64,000 nt of DNA from Neopestalotiopsis rosae (taxonomy: Eukaryota; Ascomycota; Sordariomycetes; Amphisphaeriales; Sporocadaceae): contig JALGAS010000004.1 in assembly GCA_023078685.1 (NCBI GenBank), positions 1,488,001-1,552,000 of the forward strand. Reading direction: 5' to 3'. Position numbers and translations under genes: made by a program. This document shows positions 1 through 10,943 of the stretch, piece by piece (the first letter of the stretch is position 1; every line of letters begins with the position of its first letter). A model generated the notes under the pieces. That model saw only the letters and a list, made by a program, of their open reading frames with translations. It ran no database searches and had not been told where the DNA came from.

Positions 1-3000
1 CTGCCAAAGTTTGTTGGTTCTATGGGACTGTTGCGCACATTGACCTGTGGCGGCTGGACCTACATCACCTCGACCGACGACCATGACTGGCATGACATCC
101 TTATGATCTCTTACCTGGTCATTACGATCCCTTGGACATTTGGCTGCATTGCCCTCAGCCCTCCGAATGCGAAAGCGATCAAGTACAGAAAGTACCTTGC
201 CACGGCCTTTTTTGGCACCCTTGTGCCCATGGTATACTTTTTTATCCAGCACAAGGTGCATCGCGTTGCTGGTGGTGAGTGGCACGGCTTGACTTGAAAG
301 CATGGAGTGGACTCGATATTGACTTGTAACAGCCTACACGACGTATGCCTTTTTTGAATGGTCTCTCATTCTCTTCGATGTCGCGTTTGACGCTATAACG
401 GCTCTGGACTTTTCTACATTTGAAGTTGTCGTAAGAGATGTTGGGGGACTTAGTCAGGGGTATGTGCAAGAACTTCCTCTTTGGATTCGATGAGTCGATG
501 TTTTGCGTGCACTTGCTCGGATGGGCGTAGAAGAGTCTTGCTCGAAACGAACCTGCTCATCCTCAGATTCGACCCTCACAGAGAGTAGGACGAGGAATAA
601 TCGCAGGCATGTATTGCATGCAACAAGATGGTAAAAATAGAAAGACGAGAGCTCGACTTTTATACCGGTATGCAAATGGCATACGGCATGTCTGGAATTC
701 TCCGTTTTCTCCGGTCGCCAAGTCAGTCTACAGCCACACGCTTATTATCCTGTACAAGGTGGTAAGACGGGTCCGTGGAGACTTCGACTGAGAGCAGTCG
801 GCGATGTGCTGCCATATGGACTATGCTGCCATTGCGCCTCGAAAACATGGGATCGCCACGTGGACGATATATGACACAATGTGAAGCAGACATTTGTAGA
901 CAGCCCGAGCGAGTGCGCCTTGAACAAAGACTCAAACAAATCTGATTTTAACAGTCTCTGGAGTTGCTGTGTACTGACCCTTTTCCAGAGAAAAAGCCCG
1001 TGTCCCAACGACCAACAAGGTGCTGACGAAACAAAAGACCAGAGCGACAGGTGGACTTTTTGATGCAAAATTCTCTTGGAGAGAGTTGTTCGATACCGCT
1101 GCCGAAGTATACCATGGCTTCGTCTTTTGGTCTACACTCACCAGCCTTGGTGTCGTTATCTGGTACTTCCCCCTTTGGCATATGGGCATTTCAGGATACG
1201 AGGCATTGATCATGTCCACGACTTCTCCATTCCTTTTGGCCAACAAGTCTGTCAGATCGTTCGTACTCAACAACTTGCGAACCTGCCACCTGCTGTCGCT
1301 AGCCGGTCTTGTTGCCTGGCCCATCATGGATCCCGTATACAGGCTCTTTACCGTTGGTTTTGGAGTTTGGATGTCCTGTTTGTCCTGGGCTGCCACGCTG
1401 TTCTCTGAGAATGTCCACCCAACTAGACTCGAGTCTAGGATTCTTGCCTGGACGGGCGGCTTGATCCTTTCGTCAACGGCGAAATACGCTTGGTGGACCA
1501 ACAACCCCGTCTGGCCCATTATGAACGCTGCCAACGGAGGCAAGAATGAGATTGGTCTCGTTCTTGCGGTCATCGCTGCCTGGCGTTTTACTCGCAGGGC
1601 GCCATTGAACACGGGCCTCGCCAAGAATGACTCTACTGGCGGTTCTGCATTCCTTTCTGCCCTTGGTGTTGGTGGTCTCTTCTTTGGTCTACACTCTCTC
1701 CTCTCAGACACGAGTACCATGATCCTTTGGGTTTGGGAGGGCTACCCCGTCAGAGGCCCCCAGTCTGGACCACATGGCTGGTTGACCCTGGCTGCCATGT
1801 CACTTGGTCTCATTACTGGTATGGCCCGCCCCAAGCTCGTCAGCACCTGGTCGGCTTTTGGTGTTGGCAGCGTTGGAGCAGCGATACTCACCACCAGACA
1901 CAATTGGCTTGGGTACGTGGGTGCCTTGACAACAGCTTTCTATCTCATGGCGATTGCTGTCCCAATTCTGACTCAGGCTGCGAAGAAGAGCCCAGCAACG
2001 GCCTTTGGCTGGGGTTTCTTCATTTACAACTTTGTGGTGCTCTTCCATGTCTGGGTAGTTGCGTATGCGTTTGTTCCCGGTGGTCCCCTGGTGCGCGAAC
2101 ACACGGACTGGGTCATGTGCACTATGATGGTGTTGATTGGTGCGGGCGTATGGGACCTGACAGCTGTAAATGCCAGCGCTCAAGAAACGGAGAAGCCGGC
2201 TGCGAAACAGTCTCAGCACCGCAAGTATCACAGCTGGGCTCTGGGATTGACGAATGTGCTCTTCCTCATATCGGCCTACTATCGACTGCCCACGAGCGAT
2301 TACAAGCCATATCATGAAGAGGCTCGTGTGATGACTGCCGGCATTTGGACCATCCACTTTTCCATCGACAACGACATGTACTCATCCGAGTATCGTATGC
2401 GCGACCTCATCAAGGAATTGGAGCTTGACGTGGTCGGTTTGCTAGAATCGGACCTGCAGCGGATCATTATGGGCAACCGAGATACAACACAGTTCTTGGC
2501 CGAGGATCTGGGCATGTACGTCGATTATGGTCCAGGTCCCAACAAGCACACGTGGGGCGCAGCACTACTATCCAAGTTCCCCATTGTCAATTCCACGCAT
2601 CATCTACTACCATCTCCCGTGGGTGAGCTTGCGCCGGCCATTCATGCCACACTCGACTGCTACGGGGAGCTGGTTGATGTGTTTGTCTTCCACTCTGGAC
2701 AAGAAGAGGACCCAGAGGACAGAAGACTGCAGAGCGAGTATCTGGCAAAGTTGATGGGTTCGTCGCCACGACCCAGTATCTTGCTGAGCTATCTCGTCAC
2801 AGAACCATTAGTGGGCAACTATAACAAATATGTATCGGACACGTCGGGAATGCATGACGTAGATCCATCCGACTGGGATCGATGGTGCGAATACATCCTC
2901 TACAAGAAATTGCACCGTGTCGGATATGCACGCGTGAGCAGAGATTCCATCACGGACACAGAATTACAGGTTGCCAAGTTTGTGATTCCGACAAATGATG

Positions 3001-3170
3001 CGGACAAAGCTCTCGTGTCCAACATGGACAGAGACTATACGATGAGAAATCGGAGAACGGATGAAGGATCGATACCCCAGGGCTGGAGATTTCCGTCTCT
3101 CTTTAGAGGCGAAGGTGTGAGAGGACACAAGTATCATGTCTTTGACGAGCCGAGATACTATACCCCTTGA
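1..3170 (+). CDS. CWH43: CWH43-like GPI-anchor lipid remodelling protein (5' end outside window)
   Basis: Partial gene. Visible exons are <1..274, 333..459 and 989..3170, and phases match at both junctions (GTGAGT donor at 275, GTATGT donor at 460, CCAG acceptor ending 988). The first two exons and the start of the third encode a multi-pass membrane region of the Frag1/DRAM/Sfk1 type. The last ~280 residues form an endonuclease/exonuclease/phosphatase-like domain, with conserved stretches such as IWTIHFSIDNDMYSSEYRM, GPGPNKHTWGAALLSKFPI and VFHSGQEEDPEDRR. In yeast, Cwh43 exchanges the lipid of GPI anchors for ceramide in the secretory pathway; I infer the same role here. The C terminus ends normally at TGA after DEPRYYTP. 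The second intron is 529 nt, long for this window. The start codon lies upstream of base 1. Confidence 0.9.
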
Positions 3171-4394
3171 GTATCTTCTGTGGCTACGGCATGTATCTGG
3201 TGGAGGTAATGTATATGATAATGGGATTCTCTTCAGAGATGATGATGCATGTTTATGAATAAGGTAAAGGGTTTCAGGAAATCAGTCTGGAAAGATCAAT
3301 AGTAATGTGACTGGACAATAATAAAATATTTCAAGATTGTTCAACTGTTCTTCTCCAAAGGGACGAAGTACAACCGATCCATTTCTCTATTTCGCGTCAA
3401 CAGATGCCCAAGACAGTCAACGCGTGTTGATCTGACTCTGCCTAGGGTATGATGCTCTGATAGAAGCTGGCGACGACCCGACGCTCAATTGAATACCAAG
3501 AGCTAATTAGTATAATCCCGGCCGGCTCCTCCCTTGGCGTGGTATCCACATGTATGGTACGGAGAGATAACGAGTATGAATTGCGGAGACTTGTGCGATA
3601 ACTTAGCTCTCCCGGTTTCCGCCAGGGCCGAGGTCGTTGCGCCGACTGGATTTACATAAAGGAATTACAGTTATCACATTGGGAAAAGACGAACGCGATT
3701 CTTGGTAGTCGCTGGTATCGGCGTCCGCCGCCAACTTAACTCTCCCTACTTCCAGGTGTGTGCACTGTATGCTTACCTGAATTCCTTGCGCAGCAGCTCG
3801 TCTGTTACGCTCTAGCGGCCGAGACTGGTGCGATCTGTGTTCGGGACTTATTTCCTATACCAACGATAAGCGGCACCGGGAAATCCGATCAAACAATGGC
3901 AAATATCTACTGTGTAGTACAATAATAACAGACGACAGATAATAGTTGTGACCAATTTATGGATAATATGAGGAACGCCGTTTCCTTCTAGAAACACGGC
4001 GCAGACACGAAGCCAAGAGCTGCGGTGCTCTGTACAATGACGTACGCGCCATGGCTTATGCAGGCGCTCTCACCATGATTGCTTTCCAGGTCAGCCATGA
4101 AAGCCGCGACCTGACAAGCCTGATGATGATGCTTCCTTCCAGCTGCCAACTGCTATCTCCAACCCCGGCCAGGCTAATGTTTGTGGAGTCCTATCATCCC
4201 GGTAGTCCGCTAGACTATCGATGAAGGCCAAGGTTTATTGTACGTAGGACAAGTCGTCGTGGGCAACAATGATAGCGAGCCCGATTTCTCTTGAGTTGAT
4301 ATATATGTGCTTCGACGACGCACATTTATTTTAATTTGCCGGGGAATTTCGTCGACTCTAGCAAGCCATTCAATTCGGCTTCAGTATAGCAAAG
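3171..4394. other. intergenic region, no gene seen
   Basis: About 1.2 kb between the CWH43-like gene and the amidase. No convincing coding segment on either strand. It should hold the 3' UTR of the first gene and the promoter of the second. Confidence 0.6.
4300..4306 (+). promoter_or_regulatory. TATA-like element upstream of the amidase
   Basis: TATATAT lies about 90 bases before the amidase ATG at 4395, a usual distance for a fungal TATA box. Sequence match only. Confidence 0.35.
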
Positions 4395-6329
4395 ATGCGT
4401 CGCTCATTAATATTGGCCGCCGGCCTCGCAGGCGTTGGAACTGTTATCGCCAGTGCAGATGAGATCGGCTATGTGCAACCAAGTCTCACGGCATCGCTAT
4501 TCCCGTCCGAAGCCAATGCCGACACGACCAATTTCTTCCCCATGGAAAAGTGCGGCGAGTTTGAGCTCGAGGAGGCCAGCATTGACCAGATGCAGGCCGC
4601 CATGGCTGCTGGCACATTGACTTCGGTCCAGCTCGTTGTGTGTTACATGGTCCGCAACTTTCAGACTGACGACTATGCCAAGTATGTCCTTATGTAAAGT
4701 GGAAGATATGTATGACTGGATCTGGAGAACTAATCAATATAAACAGCTCATTGCTGCAAATGAACCCCGATGCTCTGGCGATTGCCGCACATATGGACTC
4801 CGAGCGAGCCGCCGGCCGCGTGCGCGGCCCCTTGCACGGCATCCCGTTTACTGTCAAGGACAATATCGCCACCAAGGACAACCTGGAGACGACGGCGGGC
4901 AGCTGGGCCCTCCTGGGCAGCATCGTGCCGCGCGACGCCTTTGTGGTCAAGCGGCTGCGCGAGGCTGGCGCCGTCCTCCTCGGCAAGGCCACGCTGAGTG
5001 AGTGGGCCGACATGCGCAGCAACAGCTACTCCGAGGGCTACTCGGCTCGCGGCGGTCAGTGCCGGAGTGCGTACAACTTGACCATGAACCCGGGTGGCAG
5101 TAGCTCCGGTAGTGGTGTGGCGGTCTCGATTAATGCTGTTGCCTTTTCCCTTGGCACTGAGACCGATGGCAGTGGTGAGTTCTAGTAAAGGTTGGATCAT
5201 TTCATGTCACCCTTTTCTAACACACAAACAGTAATCAGTCCGGCTGAGCGCAATGGTATCGTTGGTTTCAAGCCAACTGTTGGACTCACTTCCAGGGCCG
5301 GGTAAGTCTTTTTTTTATCGACAATTTGACGCCATAAGCTTCGCATCTCTAACAAGTGATAGCGTTGTTCCTGAGAGTGAACACCAAGATACCGTCGGAA
5401 CCTTTGGAAAGACTGTCCGAGACGCCGTCTATGCTCTTGATGGAATCTACGGCATTGACTCCCGCGACAACTACACTTCCGCCCAGGACGGCAAGACGCC
5501 CACCGGTGGTTACGCCCAGTACTTGACCACAAAGTGCCATCTCAAGGGCGCAGTCTTTGGTCTCCCCTGGAACAGCTTTTGGGTCTACGCCACCGAGGAG
5601 GAGCAGACACAGCTGCTCGAGATCATCTCCATGATGGAGGCGGCCGGCGCCACTATCGTCAACAACACGGAGATCCTCGACTACGAGACCATTGTCAGCA
5701 CCAACGGATGGGACTGGGACTGGGGCACCACGCGCGGCTTCGCCAACGAGTCCGAGTACACGGTGGTCAAGGTCGACTTTTACAACAACATCAAGACGTA
5801 CCTTTCGGAGCTGAACAACACCGAGATCCGCTCCCTCGAGGACATCATCGCCTATAACTACGCCAACGACGGCACCGAGGGCGGCTACGCCTACGGCACA
5901 AAGGTCGGCTCGGCCGCCTTCAAGTCGGGCCAGGACGGCTTCCTCGCTTCCGTCGCCACCAAGGGCGTCCAGAACGAGACGTACTGGCAGGCCCTCGAGT
6001 ACAGCCAGAGCTCGACGCGCAACGGCATCGACTATGCTCTCAACTACAATGGCACACAGCTGGCGGGACTTTTGGTTCCTCCCGAGGTCGGCCAAACCTA
6101 CCAGATTGCCGCCCAGGCTGGATATCCCATGATCACGGTTCCAGCTGGCGTCTTTTCCGATACGGGTATGCCCTTCGGTCTGGCCATTATGCAGACGGCA
6201 TGGGCCGAGGCCGAGTTGGTGCGTTGGGGAAGTGCCATTGAGGATCTTTTGCTCAAGTCTGGAACACAATATGGCAGGACACTACCCAAGTGGCACAATT
6301 ACCTGACGAGGAACATTCCAGTCTACTGA
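4395..6329 (+). CDS. secreted amidase-signature-family hydrolase
   Basis: Four exons: 4395..4681, 4747..5174, 5232..5301, 5363..6329, giving 583 residues; each junction has GT-AG and matching phase. It starts with a short hydrophobic signal peptide (MRRSLILAAGLAGVGTVIAS). The amidase-signature triad is visible: Lys133 in TVKDN, the cis-Ser at 214 in GGSSSGS and the nucleophile Ser238 in GTETDGS, with the 24-residue spacing typical of the family. The enzyme should hydrolyse a C-N amide bond; the substrate cannot be read from the sequence. Several N-x-S/T sites in the C-terminal half fit a secreted glycoprotein. Related fungal proteins are commonly labelled glutamyl-tRNA amidotransferase subunit A-like, but the signal peptide argues against a mitochondrial GatA role. 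Confidence 0.88.
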
Positions 6330-6556
6330 GCTTATTATCGGCAGTCTTTAATACTTAATAGTAGAATTATAATTCCATGAACAACGGAAAAAAGTACGTC
6401 CGCGTTCTTGATTACAATCATCACGAAACAAGACATTGCTAGCTTAGTCGCGAGCACCGATCTCGTGCTGGCGTATCTGTAACACAGCTCTAATTCATTA
6501 AGCACTGTCTTTCTCATGCAAAGTCTGCATTCGAATCGACCACTGACCCTCCATAT

Positions 6557-8011
6557 CTAAGCGGGGCCCAACGCTTTCAAAAGCTCATCTTGCTCAAACT
6601 CGGCCACTTCGTCCACTCTTAAAGTGAGTAGCACTCTGTATTGATCAAACAAATGGTTAAGCCGCTTGTCACGGTGTCGAGGAAACGTCACACAAATACC
6701 CGCCGGCGCACCCGTAGCGTTCATCGTGGCACAGACAGGCCGGCCAACGTGTGGGCCGAAATCCGGAAGCAGGTCGAGCGCTCCCCAGTTGCTGTGGATG
6801 AAGCGCAGCTCTCCCTCGGTGTTGAAACCTTGCTGGCGTAGCTGCGCCCAGTCAAACCCGGGAGAGCTGCTGGCTTGCAGGAGTTGGCTTAGGTCTGCGA
6901 CCGCCCCGGAAAGTGATGTGTTTGCGAGTCCGTCCGTAATGGTGTCAATGACATCGGGTACGATCTTGCGGCATGGCACCATTGGAGCGCCACGCCCCAG
7001 GTCCAGCTCGAAATGATCTCCGCTGGCTGCGCCGAGAGTGAGGCGAGGTTGTGGCATTACATGGCTTGCCAGATTCCCGAGCCAGGTGTTCTTATCCAGG
7101 AGGGATTCTTTCTCAAATAAGGCGCGCATGTTGAGGACTAGCAAGAGTGCCGAATACTGATCCTGGCCGTCAAAGGCCGGATCGCTGGCGCTCCGGCTTC
7201 GCGCATTGGCTGCAACCCAATTCACCCACAGCACAGCTGTGAGCATGGTGTTGAGAGTAAAGTCGCTCTTGGTATGCGCACGGAGGGCCCGGCGCATGCG
7301 CTCAAGCTTATTGACTGAGAATTGGAACATCTTTGGTACCGATTCCTGAGCCGGCGCAATGTGTATCTTTGCTTCTGGTTCTTTCTGGGGTTCATTCTTG
7401 TCCTGAGACGGCACAGACTGTGCTTGGCGTACAGCTGTGATCATTTGGGCAAATCGCTCTGATCGATTCAGAGGTTCATCTGATGCCATCCCGGTGGCCT
7501 CGAACGCAGCGCCCTGGGTACAGGACGCCCAGGTCTGATATAAGAATTGGCGGCCACCGCCGTCTACCAGACTGTGATGCGGTGCGAGAAGTACAAGCAT
7601 GCCCCCTTCAATCTTGGTGTACGAAGCAATCAGGGCCGGTTTGGTGTTCTGCTGGAGGGTTTCCTTGTATCTGGATGGGAACAAATCATAGGGGAATTTG
7701 TGCAGGTCAAAACCGGTGGCTTCAAACTCCTTGAATGTTAGACTCGTCTCAGCGACCACTTCTTCGAAGATGATTCTGGGGTCGTCATCTTCCCATTGAA
7801 TCTTCACTTTCCCTTGATCCTCGGTATCGACGTATATTTCCCCAGAGAGAAACGGAAAATGCGCCACCATTCTGTTCAGTCCCTCCTTCAAAGTCAACGT
7901 AATCTTTTCCTGGTGTTCGCTGTCTCTGCTACTAAAGACCTGCCACATGGCCGTATTCATGATGGGCATGAGCTGGTCCATATGGGACAACGTAGCCTGA
8001 TAGAGAGGCAT
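6557..8011 (-). CDS. HXXXD-type acyltransferase (fungal transferase family)
   Basis: Single-exon gene of 484 residues. The acyl-CoA-dependent transferase motif HXXXD is intact (His146-Ser-Leu-Val-Asp150, inside APHHSLVDGGG). Near the C terminus LLPDFGPHVGRP takes the place of the DFGWG structural motif. The N-terminal half carries the usual FPFLSGEIYVD segment. Such enzymes move an acetyl or longer acyl group from CoA onto hydroxyls or amines of secondary metabolites; the trichothecene 3-O-acetyltransferase group is the best known fungal branch. Nothing here identifies the acceptor, and no biosynthetic core gene is adjacent. A second, degraded member of the superfamily lies near 26-28 kb but does not look like a recent copy. 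Confidence 0.85.
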   Translation of the reverse strand: MPLYQATLSHMDQLMPIMNTAMWQVFSSRDSEHQEKITLTLKEGLNRMVAHFPFLSGEIYVDTEDQGKVKIQWEDDDPRIIFEEVVAETSLTFKEFEATGFDLHKFPYDLFPSRYKETLQQNTKPALIASYTKIEGGMLVLLAPHHSLVDGGGRQFLYQTWASCTQGAAFEATGMASDEPLNRSERFAQMITAVRQAQSVPSQDKNEPQKEPEAKIHIAPAQESVPKMFQFSVNKLERMRRALRAHTKSDFTLNTMLTAVLWVNWVAANARSRSASDPAFDGQDQYSALLLVLNMRALFEKESLLDKNTWLGNLASHVMPQPRLTLGAASGDHFELDLGRGAPMVPCRKIVPDVIDTITDGLANTSLSGAVADLSQLLQASSSPGFDWAQLRQQGFNTEGELRFIHSNWGALDLLPDFGPHVGRPVCATMNATGAPAGICVTFPRHRDKRLNHLFDQYRVLLTLRVDEVAEFEQDELLKALGPA

Positions 8012-8710
8012 CTTGGGGTGATATTTGGGTCCCCTTGCAACGTAAACAGACAGACGAGATGCGAATACAATGCCTCAAAAACACGACTAAGCAGAAGAGA
8101 AAATGAAGGCACTGTTGAAGAATTGCCAGTAAGAATGGTGTTACGCAGAGAGCAAACAAAAGGCAACAGTCTCCGTCGCTAAGACCATGTGATTTCCTCG
8201 GGACGCAAGGGGGCAAATGGTGTACAATGTACGTCCAACTTGCTCACAGTGCTGCAGCCTGCCTGTGCGGACGAGGATCTCGCATGCAGGTTGGTCGCAA
8301 TCGCATAGCGTACAGTACCTTAGTCTACGCCAAGCAAAGCCCATGTTCCCCAGGAAGCATCGTCCGATCCGTGCCTCTTTCCTGGTTATGGTAACGCTTG
8401 CAAGCGATGTGGCATTGGGCCAAGGCGAAAAGGAATAGGCCCTAGTCACGTCCAAGCTTGGATACAGAACGAATAGTTCCGTGACTAGAGAACGCTATTG
8501 AATATATACCAAAAACCTGTGCTTCATGCATGGCATTGTCAATTGATCACGTAATGTAAAGCACGTTTCAGAGACCAAACAGTCGATTTCGATAGAATCG
8601 TCGCAGGTCTTGGCCAGCACAAATCTCAATCCAGAACATTATTGTGCTAAATATCAGAATGCAGACGATGCCAACCACGCGATTACGGGTGTGAGTACAG
8701 ATGAAGAGGT
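8012..8710. other. intergenic region, no gene seen
   Basis: About 700 bases between the start of the acyltransferase (reading leftward) and the stop of THI6. Short open frames here show no family resemblance and no codon structure I would support. Confidence 0.55.
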
Positions 8711-10474
8711 CTATGCCACCACGCTAAGCTTGGCCCTTTGCCTCCAACCCTCGTCACCACGAGCAATCGATTTCCGCAAGTTGAACAGCTCGTCCAAGAA
8801 GGCCGGGACAAAAGTACCGGGGCCCTTGACATCCTCGCGTGCGGCCGCGATCTCGGCGGCGATCTCGTACAGCAGCAGGCCGGCCACCGTCGCCGCCACC
8901 TTGTCCTCGGGGTACGCGGCGACCATGGCGCTGACCGTGGTGCCCAGACAGCAGCCCGTGCCCGTCACGACGCCGAGGTACTCGTGGCCGTTGCCGACGG
9001 CGTAGACGGCGCCGCCCGCGCTGACCAGGTCCGTCACGCCCGTCATGACGACCGTATTGCGCCGGAGCTGTGCGAGCTCTCGGACAGTAGCCGCCAGCTT
9101 CTCCTGGGTCTGGGAAGCGTCCGCGGACGAGTCGACTCCGCGCTGTTGAAGTGATGCGCCTGCTGGAGTGCAGGTCAAGATTTCGGACTGGTTGCCTTTG
9201 AGCACGTCGACATATCCTGCATTGAGGATCGTCTTTGTTGCAGCCCGGCGGACCGCAGTTGCACCGGCACTGCATACTAATGTTAGCAAAAAAGCGCCAC
9301 CCTGGATAGTCCAAAAGAGTCGCTGGATTTCCAACAGGTTACTCACCCAACAGGATCAAATACAACCGGTCCACCAGCATCATTGTAAGCCTTCAGCGCC
9401 TTTTGATAATTCTCGAGCCCCTCGGGCGTGACCGTGCCCATGTTGACGACAAGGGCGCCGCCCAGCGCGGCCAGGTCCGTAGCCTCCTCGCCGTAGTTGG
9501 CCATGATGGGGCTCGCGCCGACGGCGAGGGCCACGTTGGCCGCAAAGTTCTGCACGACCAGGTTGGTCATGTTGTGGCTGAGGGGCTTGGCGGCGTCGAC
9601 GCGGCGCACTACCTCGGGTACCAGCGCCAGCACCTCCTCGGCGGGCCGGGACGCCTGGGCCGGGGTCGGGGCGCGGTGCGCAAAGGCCGGCGGCGCCTTG
9701 ACCAGACCCAGGAGCTCGCGCGAGGCCGCCTCGGGCGAAGCTGCCGCGACAATTGCCGATACGACGGCGATGCCGTCGAGGGATCGGTCCAGCGAGGCCG
9801 ACTGCCACATGACACGAGATGCGTTTGAGGCATTGATACCGCCGATGCATACCGTCTTGACCTTGGAGTTGGACGTTCGCAGATACCCTAGTAGATGCTG
9901 AAGGCCAGATACGCCAATGATGGACTTGGTATTGTCTTTCCTAAGCCGGGTGTCAGTTCAAGATACTTGGTGATTACTGCATCTCATAGGTAGTCTTACG
10001 TCTTTGTAGCAAAGACTGTCCCGATGCCTAGATAGTCGGCCCCTCCTGTTGAGGCAGCCTGCACTTCTTCCACGTTGCAGGCAGTGACACCAATGATCTT
10101 GTTATCTCCTAGCATCTTTCTTGCCGTGCTCAGATCTGTTGTCCGCCATCAGTATATATATGAAAGTTTAGGTACTGTTGAAACTCACCAAGATCGTCCT
10201 GTCCGATATGAACGCCCTCGCAGCCTACGGCAAGCGCAACGTCGATGCGGTCGTTTATTAGCAATGGAACATTGTACTTTTGTGTGACGGCATGGAGTCT
10301 CTTGCCCGTAGCCACCAAATGGCCCGTATCGACATTTTTCTCGCGGTATTGCACACAGGTGACACCGCCCTTGAGGGCAGCCTCGACAACTGCTACGATG
10401 TCCTTGCTGCCAAGAATGGCGGGCGTCGAGTCCGTCACCAGGTACAGAGAGTAGTCTACCTTGGACTTGTCCAT
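8711..10474 (-). CDS. THI6: bifunctional thiamine-phosphate synthase / hydroxyethylthiazole kinase
   Basis: Minus-strand exons 10474..10189, 10135..10000, 9940..9347 and 9269..8711; phases sum to 524 residues. The N-terminal ~215 residues are a ThiE-like TIM barrel (YSLYLVTDSTPAI, CVQYREKN, PLLINDRIDVALAVG, GVHIGQDDL, GVTACN, ADYLGIGTVFATKT). The rest is a ThiM-like kinase (PLSHNMTNLVVQNFAAN, VFDPVGAGAT, KGNQSEI, VTGTGCCLGTTVSAMVAAYPED). In yeast this fusion phosphorylates the thiazole and joins it to hydroxymethylpyrimidine diphosphate to give thiamine monophosphate. No TPP-riboswitch-like sequence was seen upstream. Length and domain order are normal for ascomycetes. Confidence 0.95.
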
Positions 10475-10943
10475 CCTGTCTACCTGATGTGGTTAGTTGT
10501 TGGATGCTTTGGCCGTTTTGTGCTGATTATGATCAAGTAAATACACCCCTTGCGCTTCAGCGTATTTACGGATTTGATGCTCTGACCAATCACCAATGAC
10601 CAAGGTAGCGAGCGTTGTATGCAGTATGCAGATTCGATGGGGGGATACTGAGAGGTTTTGAGATGTGCATAATCGCGCTAAATAGGTGGAGGATTGCAAT
10701 GGTGTGCTGTTAGCCATACTTTTACGTCATCCAGTATTCACAGCACGCGCCTTGCAGATCAAAGTGCTGCTTATAGAGAATAGCATGTATTCTATTATCA
10801 ATATAATTTTGTTTTCTTTTTCTTGATTTTTTTCTTCTCCTTCATATTCTTTATCGCTAGGGGTAAGACATGAATCCATCATTCGCTAGCATGGTGAACA
10901 AGATGCTTGTAGCCCCACATCGTCAAGGAAATCATTATGGGCA
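10475..10943. other. intergenic region, no gene seen
   Basis: About 470 bases from the THI6 start to the stop of the next minus-strand gene. It includes a T-rich stretch near 10800-10850. No coding sequence supported. Confidence 0.5.

Noticed and set aside
932..1720. A 262-codon minus-strand frame
   Set aside because: Antisense to the membrane region of the CWH43-like gene; no domain.
5349..6269. A 306-codon minus-strand frame
   Set aside because: Antisense to the last exon of the amidase.
10493..10760. Possible TPP riboswitch or longer N terminus for THI6
   Set aside because: No CTGAGA...ACCTGA-type thi-box pairing was found and the 74-codon frame upstream does not resemble THI6.
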